Shown one piece after another: positions 58,132 through 64,000 of a stretch of DNA of 64,000 nt. The notes beneath the pieces are model-generated. The model did no database searches, was not told where the DNA came from, and saw nothing but the letters and a program-made list of their open reading frames with translations. Both the position numbers and the translations under genes were made by a program. The stretch's first letter is position 1. Each line of letters opens with the position of its first letter. The stretch comes from an uncultured Pseudomonadales bacterium (GTDB lineage Bacteria > Pseudomonadota > Gammaproteobacteria > Pseudomonadales > Pseudohongiellaceae): positions 248,001 to 312,000 of the forward strand of contig CALSTS010000001.1 of NCBI GenBank assembly GCA_943789335.1, read 5' to 3'.

Positions 58132-59019
58132 TTAATGTTTTCTTTGCACGATATATAAAGCTATTTCTCGCAAAGCTTGAGCATCTTCGCCAAAGTCATT
58201 CAAGGCACTGATCGCTTCTTCATATAGTGACTGAGCTTTTTGTCTAGCTCCATCTAAGCCCAACAAAACCGGGTAAGTAACTTTGCCAAGCTGCTGGTCC
58301 TTTCCTTGCTGTTTGCCGAGTGTTTTTGTATCACTTTCAACATCCAAAATATCGTCCTGCACTTGAAAAGCATGACCGATGGCTCTGGCATAAACCGATA
58401 ATTGATCTAAGCGAGTTCGATCAGTAAAGCCAGCACTCATAGCACCTAACTGGACACTGGCTGTTATCAAAGCCCCGGTCTTAAGGGAGTGTAAAGTAGC
58501 TAATGATTCATCATTTATGTTCTTGGATGAAGTCTGTAAATCCAGGCTTTGGCCAGCCACCATGCCAGTCGCCCCAATTGCTTTGGCTAATGCCACTAGC
58601 ATTTGTAGGCGTATTTCGTTTGAGACGTTTAACTGATCTGAACTAGCAAGCAATTCAAATGCATAACTTTGCAAGGCATCACCCGCCAAGATTGCAGTCG
58701 CTTCATCAAATTTAATATGGCAAGTTGCTACACCTCGTCTTAAAGAATCGTCATCCATTGCAGGCAAATCATCATGAATCAGCGAATAAGTATGAATGAT
58801 TTCTACCGTACAAGCAGCGATATCTGCCAGCGAAAAGTCGGCACCCACAGCCTGAGCACTGGCGTAAGCTAATACAGGGCGTAAGCGTTTACCCCCATTC
58901 ATTACGGCGTATGTCATTGCATTTTGCAAAATTGGAGAACTAGCTTGTGAGCGCAATAATTCAGAAAGTAGATCTTCTACCCGGCTTTTGCGCGCTGTTA
59001 GAGTTTGTTCGATTTGCAT
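58132..59019 (-). CDS. ispA: (2E,6E)-farnesyl diphosphate synthase
   Basis: Prenyl transferase making geranyl and farnesyl diphosphate. The 295-residue protein has MNGGKRLRPVLAYASAQAVG, the first aspartate-rich motif IHDDLPAMDDDSLRRG, GDALQSYAFELLASS, GQSLDLQ, and the second motif FQVQDDILDVESDTKTLGK. It lies between xseB and dxs, 61 bases from dxs. Confidence 0.95.
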   Translation of the reverse strand: MQIEQTLTARKSRVEDLLSELLRSQASSPILQNAMTYAVMNGGKRLRPVLAYASAQAVGADFSLADIAACTVEIIHTYSLIHDDLPAMDDDSLRRGVATCHIKFDEATAILAGDALQSYAFELLASSDQLNVSNEIRLQMLVALAKAIGATGMVAGQSLDLQTSSKNINDESLATLHSLKTGALITASVQLGAMSAGFTDRTRLDQLSVYARAIGHAFQVQDDILDVESDTKTLGKQQGKDQQLGKVTYPVLLGLDGARQKAQSLYEEAISALNDFGEDAQALREIALYIVQRKH

Positions 59020-59075
59020 GAATTACTTTGGCGGCTTGTCTTTACTTTATTTAAACAGGCAATAAACTCAACAGC

Positions 59076-59321
59076 CTACTCTTCATCAGTATCCAGATCG
59101 AAAGGCTCTGCCTCGGGAAGTTCGTTTTCCTGAGTGAGAATTTGAATGCGTTGTTCAGCCTTTTCCAGCGCAACTTGGCATTCTCTGGTTAGTTTAATAC
59201 CATTTTCGAAAGCCTTAAGTGATTCCTCGAGACTCAAATCACCTTCTTCTAAAGCTCCCACGAGCTCTTCCAATTGCTCTATGGCATTCTCGAAATTAAA
59301 TGCAGTTTTTTTTGTGCCCAT
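59076..59321 (-). CDS. xseB: Exodeoxyribonuclease VII small subunit
   Basis: Small subunit of exonuclease VII. The 81-residue helical protein contains [40 protein letters not shown] and [11 protein letters not shown], the family's whole length. It is first in the xseB-ispA-dxs operon. xseA is not in the window. Confidence 0.93.
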   Translation of the reverse strand: MGTKKTAFNFENAIEQLEELVGALEEGDLSLEESLKAFENGIKLTRECQVALEKAEQRIQILTQENELPEAEPFDLDTDEE

Positions 59322-59732
59322 GCTCAGTTTTAATAGTTGGTAAAATTTTAATCTTTCAGGGGAACCCTTTCACAGAGGGAATTAGAGATCAATCTAACCT
59401 TTAAATCAAGCACATATGCTTCTAACTAAGATTATCTTGTAATTATTTAAAAATTCACCAGATTTACACAATTTCACCACATCATAATGGCACAATGTTT
59501 AAGGTATAAGAAAATCATATGTATTATCGTATGAATTATCTTATTAATTATACTACTGTTAGCGGAAGCCCCAGAATTGGTGACTTTCTTTGTAAACTGC
59601 TGTTAAACTAGCGCACTTGCTACTCTCGGTGGCTTTATTACAGGTATATAATGCAGGTAAATAAAACAGGCAACAGTTCAGTCTGTTTCAACTAAACCGA
59701 TTTTTTAACGTTTAACGAATGGGGATAACATT
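59322..59732. other. AT-rich divergent spacer between xseB and the cytochrome c' gene
   Basis: A spacer of about 410 bases without reading frames of note. TATAAT at 59647-59652, about 80 bases before the cytochrome c' ATG, is a possible -10 box, though no good -35 lies at the right distance. I saw no RNA structure. Confidence 0.4.
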
Positions 59733-60200
59733 ATGAAACGTATAATTCTAATCAGCGCTGCTATATTAAGTACGCTAATTTCTTTTAACACTTTTGCTCA
59801 GCGTATGACTCCTGAGGAGCAGGCTGAAGCCGCAGTTGGAAGCAGGCAAGCTGTATTTAAATTACTTGCTTTTAGCATGGGTCCTTTGCAAGGCATGGCG
59901 CGTGGGGGTGATTTCGATCAAGCTGCCGCTGTTCAAGCCCTAGAGCGCATTCAAACTTTAGCACCAATGATTCCAGAATTGTTTGCAAACGATACCACTG
60001 CCTATGATTTTGAAACTCGAGCCTTAAATGGCATTTGGGCTGATATGGATGGCTTTACCAGTGCAGCGAATGACTTATCTATGGGGGCTGCTGCTGCCAT
60101 GGATATAATTAATTCAGAAGGTGCAGATGGTGTTCGTCAAGCTATTCAACAAGTTGGTCCTGCTTGCGGCGCATGTCATGATGCCTATCGCGCTGAATAA
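59733..60200 (+). CDS. Cytochrome c' (class II c-type cytochrome)
   Basis: Periplasmic four-helix heme protein. The 155 residues have a signal peptide (MKRIILISAAILSTLISFNT, cleaved near TFA-Q), helical segments beginning MTPEEQAEAAVGSRQAVFKL, and the heme site CGACHDAYR at the extreme C-terminus, the mark of this class. GGGGAT precedes the ATG. Such proteins bind NO and other gases; an electron-transfer or NO-buffer role is inferred. A shared terminator follows. Confidence 0.9.
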   Translation: MKRIILISAAILSTLISFNTFAQRMTPEEQAEAAVGSRQAVFKLLAFSMGPLQGMARGGDFDQAAAVQALERIQTLAPMIPELFANDTTAYDFETRALNGIWADMDGFTSAANDLSMGAAAAMDIINSEGADGVRQAIQQVGPACGACHDAYRAE

Positions 60201-60223
60201 TATTTCATAAATATTAGAGCAAT

Positions 60224-60251
60224 AAAAAAGGCAGCCTAGGCTGCCTTTTTT
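60224..60251. terminator. Bidirectional rho-independent terminator
   Basis: AAAAAA, then the palindrome GGCAGCCTAGGCTGCC (60230-60245), then TTTTTT. It lies between the convergent cytochrome genes and should end both transcripts. Confidence 0.88.
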
Positions 60252-60308
60252 ATTGCTTGTTTGTTAGCTAATCTTTATTAGAAAAATACTTCTTAATTCT
60301 TTTCCTGC

Positions 60309-61169
60309 TTATTCCTCGCGGAAGAAAAAAGCCGCTAAAGCTTCTCTATCTTCTTGGCTTAAGTTACTGGTATGTTCGATAACATCCAGCATTTCACCAC
60401 CAACTTGTTCAAAGTTTGCAGTAAAACCATCTTCTAAGAAATAAACAAAGTCTTCAGAAGTATAAGCACCTAAGCCATCTAGAGTTAAAGAAGCAGATGC
60501 CACCCCTTCCTGGCCAGCAAATTCATTATTAAAATCAGAAATACCTAGAGCATTTCTTGGTGTATGACATTCTCCACAATGGCTAAAACTTCTGGCCAGA
60601 TAGGCGCCCCGCTGCACTTGCTCATCATTGCCTATAGCGGAAAGATCCCCTTCCAAAAAGTCTGCCATGATGTTCCAGCCACTCATCATCCAACTAAATT
60701 GCCAAGCAGGTAATTCATGTCCAGGCGCTTCGTTATTTATTGAGGGTAAAGTCACCATATAAGCGGCAATATCAAGAACGTCATCGTCAGTCATGCCTTG
60801 ATAAGAGCGATATGGAAATGCGGGCCAATAAAATCCGCCGCCGGGGCTGCGTCCATTTTTAATCGCAAGAAGAAAATCCTGTCCCGTCCAGCCGGCTATT
60901 CCAGTTTCTTCATCTGGCGTAATATTCGGTGTAAAAAATGAACCGCCAAATGGAGATTCAATCTCATAACCTCCGGATGGGCCTTCTGCGCCATCTACTT
61001 GATGGCAAGCGGCACAACCCGCAGCATTATAGAGATATTCACCATTCGCAATTGCTTGTGCAGAAGCTGGTATTTCCGGATTGCCCACCCTAGGAATTCC
61101 AAAAACCCAATACAATCCAGCTACAACAACGATTAGGAATGCCAACAATGAAATGAATTTTTTATTCAT
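60309..61169 (-). CDS. Membrane-anchored diheme cytochrome c
   Basis: A 286-residue protein with an N-terminal membrane anchor (FISLLAFLIVVVAGLYWVFG) and two cytochrome c domains, each with one heme site: AAGCAACHQVDGAEGP near residue 55 and SHCGECHTPRNALGI near residue 195. YPYR-like and DDVLDIAAYMVTLP segments place it near the cytochrome c subunits of membrane alcohol, aldehyde and gluconate dehydrogenases. No catalytic subunit is adjacent, so the electron donor is unknown. Confidence 0.88.
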   Translation of the reverse strand: MNKKFISLLAFLIVVVAGLYWVFGIPRVGNPEIPASAQAIANGEYLYNAAGCAACHQVDGAEGPSGGYEIESPFGGSFFTPNITPDEETGIAGWTGQDFLLAIKNGRSPGGGFYWPAFPYRSYQGMTDDDVLDIAAYMVTLPSINNEAPGHELPAWQFSWMMSGWNIMADFLEGDLSAIGNDEQVQRGAYLARSFSHCGECHTPRNALGISDFNNEFAGQEGVASASLTLDGLGAYTSEDFVYFLEDGFTANFEQVGGEMLDVIEHTSNLSQEDREALAAFFFREE

Positions 61170-61246
61170 GCTTTTACCTATTTTTTATAGCAATTTAAAA
61201 ATCGAGGGTGATTCTATCATTAAAATTAAATTTAATTTTGATCTAG

Positions 61247-62230
61247 TTAAACGATTTTTTGTTTTGCTTTTAACTCCAGCTTTGAAGCTTTACGCTTAAC
61301 AATAGTTTGTGCCACCTCAGAACCAAGGTGCTCTTCACCTCTTGCGGCAGCAAGGTCAATTTGTTTCTGGCGTTCTTTAAATGCAGTTTTTTTCTCATCA
61401 CTTACCTTATTATAACAACGAGAGCAGCTCACTCCTTTTTCATAGTGTTCACTTTGCTTATCCGCGTCTGTAAGGGGTAAGCGACAAGCATGGCACTGAT
61501 CATAATTTCCTTTTTCCAGAGAATGGTTTACCGCAACTCTATTGTCAAAAACAAAACACTCACCTTGCCACATTGACTCTTCTTGAGGCACTTGTTCAAG
61601 ATATTTAAGAATTCCTCCTTGTAGGTGATATACCTCATCAAAACCTTTCTCTTTTAAATAAGCGGTAGATTTTTCACAGCGGATGCCTCCAGTACAATAC
61701 ATAGCAACTTTTTTATGCTTTTTGGGATCAAGCTTTTGTTCTACATATTGAGGAAATTCTCGAAAAGAAGTTGTATTAGGGTTAACAGCATTCTTGAAAG
61801 AGCCTATTTCAACTTCATAATCATTACGCGTATCAATTAATAATACTTCAGGATCAGAGATTAGTTTATTCCATTCCTGTGGTGAAATATGTGTGCCTAC
61901 TTTACGTTTGGGATCAATTCCTTCAATTCCCATTGTGACAATTTCTTTTTTTAGTTTTACCTTACTACGATAGAAAGGATAACTATCATCAAAAGACTCC
62001 TTATGATCCAGGTCTTGCAATCGTGAATCTGACTTTAACCAGTTAAGCACTGAATCAACGCCTGCCCGACTGCCGGCAATGGTGCCATTAATCCCTTCAC
62101 TGGCCAGCAGTAAAGTTCCTTTGACATGATTTTCCAGCATTATATCCAGCAGAGGTTGCTGAAGGTCTTGATAGTCATCTAGTCTGACAAAATGATATAG
62201 CGCACAGACGACAATGTTTGGATTAGTCAT
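61247..62230 (-). CDS. trhO: tRNA uridine(34) hydroxylase TrhO (rhodanese family, YceA)
   Basis: Oxygen-dependent hydroxylation of U34 in tRNA (5-hydroxyuridine). The 327 residues hold an N-terminal acylphosphatase-like domain ([20 protein letters not shown]), a rhodanese domain with [20 protein letters not shown] and the catalytic Cys in [20 protein letters not shown], and a C-terminal Cys-rich segment ([24 protein letters not shown]). The length and order match TrhO. Confidence 0.93.
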   Translation of the reverse strand: MTNPNIVVCALYHFVRLDDYQDLQQPLLDIMLENHVKGTLLLASEGINGTIAGSRAGVDSVLNWLKSDSRLQDLDHKESFDDSYPFYRSKVKLKKEIVTMGIEGIDPKRKVGTHISPQEWNKLISDPEVLLIDTRNDYEVEIGSFKNAVNPNTTSFREFPQYVEQKLDPKKHKKVAMYCTGGIRCEKSTAYLKEKGFDEVYHLQGGILKYLEQVPQEESMWQGECFVFDNRVAVNHSLEKGNYDQCHACRLPLTDADKQSEHYEKGVSCSRCYNKVSDEKKTAFKERQKQIDLAAARGEEHLGSEVAQTIVKRKASKLELKAKQKIV

Positions 62231-62395
62231 ATTTTGTTTCCCTTGCGAACCGGAACGTAAATCCGGAGCAAAAAATATCGGGTAAGATTATAGCAAAATT
62301 GCTAAACCTGGAAAGACTTCTGCATCAAGCAGCTTATTAATAATATGATCAAGTCGTAATTTGTTTGTTGGAAGCGAGCTGCATACACAGACTAA

Positions 62396-63068
62396 TTAAA
62401 ACATGCCCTTAATTATTAAATCTGAAATCTCACTGTCATAAGACCAAGGAATGATAGTAAGCAAGGGAGCTGCAATCTTTGACTGTAAGGTTTTTATATT
62501 TTCCTCAAAAACAGGCATTTCTGGATCCAATTGATTGGCTATCCAGCCATGTAAATTTATGCCCTCTTCCTTTAAGGCATTAACTGTTAGCAAGGCGTGA
62601 TTTAGGCAGCCTAATTTCATACCAACAACTAAAATCACAGGAATATTTAACACTTTAACAATATCGCCAATATATTCTTGTTGATTAAGTGGCACCATCC
62701 AACCACCAGCACCTTCGATCAGCGTTAAATCCGCTTTTTTGTTTATTACCTTTTTACAATGCTCAGCCAGCTCACTTGCATTAATTTCGACTTGCTCTTG
62801 TGCTGCTGCGATGTGAGGAGCAATCGCTTGCTGCAGGCAAATGGGATTAATCTCTTCATATTCTAATTGCAAAGCTACACAGTTTTTGCAACTGTAAAGC
62901 ATCTTCATTTTTAAAACCTTTATTTGTAAGGATCCCCCCAGCTGCAATAGGTTTTACAGCTGCAGTTGCAAGTCCCTGCTTTTTTGCTGCTTGTAATAAA
63001 CAGCACATTGCGAAGGTTTTGCCAGCATCGGTATCCGTGCCTGTGATAAAAAAGGTCTTTGGATTCAT
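62396..63068 (-). pseudogene. bioD: Dethiobiotin synthetase, single frameshift
   Basis: ATP-dependent closure of the ureido ring in biotin synthesis. The N-terminal frame (63068 to about 62880) has FFITGTDTDAGKTFAMCCLL (P-loop) and AAVKPIAAGG. The C-terminal frame has EEINPICLQQAIAPHIAA, LTLIEGAGGWMVPLNQQE (GAGG motif) and IPVILVVGMKLGCLNHALLT. They join if one base is removed from the A5/T5 run at 62883-62887, giving LQNCVALQLEYEE. This is a homopolymer indel in an otherwise clean region. It lies downstream of bioC on the same strand. Confidence 0.88.
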
Positions 63069-63087
63069 TGTTTTTGATTATTCACAG

Positions 63088-63888
63088 TCAAGCCTGAGCC
63101 TGTAAATAGTACACCTGGTATGTTACTGGAATACCAAGCTTCTTATCGAAATTTTGTTCAAAAGCTTGTTTCAACCTCAACAATTTTCTTCGCCCATTCA
63201 AACCATGCCCCTGTCCCGCATTCATATTACGCGCACCTATTGATTTTAATTCGCGGGCAAGCTTTTCAAAACTTTGGTAATAAGTAAGCATTGGTTCAAT
63301 TTCTATCTGAACTTCAGAAAAGGCGTTATTGTTTATTTCATTAACCAAAAATGCATCTGTGTTGAAGTGGTTAACATGAACAAACGAATCAACTTTTTGC
63401 CAGGCTTGAGTAACTTCTTGCAAAGTCTCTGGCCCAAAAGTTGAAATATGAAATTTACCTTGGGGTTTGAGGACGCGTTTGAGTTCAGAAAATAATACAG
63501 AATAATTTTGACACCACTGTATCGATAGACTGGAAAAAATAATATCAAAAGTATTTCCAATAAATGGAAGTGCTTCAGCGTCAGCGCAAATTGATTTTTC
63601 TTTAAAGCTTTTGCTTTTATGCCGATTTGATGCGAACACCAACATCGCTTCAGCAATATCCAGATTAACAATCTCTGCATTAGGATATAAGTCGTGCAAT
63701 TCATTTGTGCAATACCCAGTTCCGCTACCTAAATCCAGAACTCTATGGACACTGGCATCCTGCTTAAGCTGCCTAAGAAGCCTATCAGCAACGTTTCTTT
63801 GTAAAGAAGCATGTGAATCATAGCTGCTGGCCGCTTGAGAGAAAGAACGCGCAATACGTTTTTTTTCGATTTTAAATTCAGCCTGCAA
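63088..63888 (-). CDS. bioC: Malonyl-ACP O-methyltransferase BioC
   Basis: Methylates malonyl-ACP to start pimelate synthesis for biotin. The likely start is TTG at 63888, AGGAAG ten bases upstream, giving 266 residues (family normal 250-270). Motifs: KKRIARSFSQAASSYDSHAS at the N-terminus, the SAM site VLDLGSGTGYCTNELHD, and PFIGNTFDIIFSSLSIQWC, GKFHISTFGPETLQEV. Upstream codons stay open in the same frame into the end of bioF (see finding). bioD follows 19 bases later. Confidence 0.88.
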   Translation of the reverse strand: MQAEFKIEKKRIARSFSQAASSYDSHASLQRNVADRLLRQLKQDASVHRVLDLGSGTGYCTNELHDLYPNAEIVNLDIAEAMLVFASNRHKSKSFKEKSICADAEALPFIGNTFDIIFSSLSIQWCQNYSVLFSELKRVLKPQGKFHISTFGPETLQEVTQAWQKVDSFVHVNHFNTDAFLVNEINNNAFSEVQIEIEPMLTYYQSFEKLARELKSIGARNMNAGQGHGLNGRRKLLRLKQAFEQNFDKKLGIPVTYQVYYLQAQA

Positions 63889-64000
63889 GCATTTGTTTCT
63901 TCCTGACTGATAAGTGGCTGAATTTTTTCCAGTGCTAGTCAACAATAAAGCCAATTGCTCTTCAGAATGACTAGCGCTGAAAGTAATTCGAAGTCTCGCC
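63889..64000 (-). CDS. bioF: C-terminal end of 8-amino-7-oxononanoate synthase (partial)
   Basis: Reading in from the window end gives ARLRITFSASHSEEQLALLL, the usual last 20 residues of BioF (E. coli ...ARLRLTLTAAHE...). The frame has no stop before the bioC start; about 20 linker residues (TGKNSATYQSGRNKC) follow. Either the two proteins are fused or one A is missing from the A6 run (T6 on plus, 63923-63928); with seven A the frame would end in a TGA overlapping the bioC start. Only a few dozen residues are visible. Confidence 0.6.

Overview
The window looks like the chromosome of an AT-rich gammaproteobacterium, probably free-living, aerobic and Gram-negative. It encodes outer-membrane and periplasmic proteins, c-type cytochromes and ubiquinone synthesis. 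Several blocks match gene orders known from that class: ygfB-pepP-ubiH; a TIGR02449-type gene, zapA, 6S RNA and fau; tkt-epd-pgk-fba; glyA-nrdR-ribD-ribE-ribBA-ribH-nusB-thiL; and xseB-ispA-dxs. I cannot place it below class. I saw no prophage, transposase, CRISPR array, rRNA or tRNA.

Layout. 1-4605 (minus) is a phosphate island: partial pstS, an OprP/OprO-type porin, phoR and phoB. An SrmB-like helicase and a divergent PitA-type phosphate permease follow. 7.8-13.1 kb holds a small NTF2-like protein, ubiH, pepP and ygfB on the minus strand. Divergent from them are a TIGR02449-type gene, zapA, 6S RNA and fau, then a 30-residue membrane protein on the minus strand. 13.3-18.6 kb has rpiA, a bile-acid/sodium symporter-type carrier, an aldo/keto reductase, a two-domain NTF2-like secreted protein and a persulfide dioxygenase-rhodanese fusion. 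18.6-24.0 kb is the central-carbon cluster tkt-epd-pgk-fba. 24.3-28.1 kb has metK-ahcY, a membrane zinc peptidase and a small lipoprotein. 28.1-36.2 kb has a deacetylase, an aldehyde dehydrogenase, uup, deaD and a cyclase-FHA protein. 35.7-44.0 kb (minus) is the riboflavin/nusB/thiL/pgpA block. 44.1-52.7 kb has ettA, palindromic repeats, a lambda-P-like protein, a diguanylate cyclase, a BaeSR-like two-component system, an MltB-type transglycosylase and a DsbA-like protein. 52.9-64.0 kb has korAB, dxs-ispA-xseB, two cytochrome c genes, trhO and the bioD-bioC-(bioF) end of a biotin operon.

The strongest oddity in coding sequence is a cluster of single-base frameshifts in about ten genes between about 9.2 and 21 kb, with one more in bioD. 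Several of these genes are normally indispensable (pgk, ubiH, fau). In pepP a metal-ligand motif is hidden between two compensating indels. This points to consensus errors in the assembly more than to gene decay, but only reads can decide. The most interesting non-coding signal is a pair of tandem 167-bp elements at 45.94-46.28 kb. Each can fold into a long hairpin, and the two copies differ by paired changes that keep the stem. Other palindromic elements lie next to them and at 30.5-30.7 kb.

I did not find a clearly new multi-gene system. The palindromic elements, two tiny membrane proteins, a cyclase-FHA protein lacking a key arginine, and a possible BioF-BioC read-through are the best leads.
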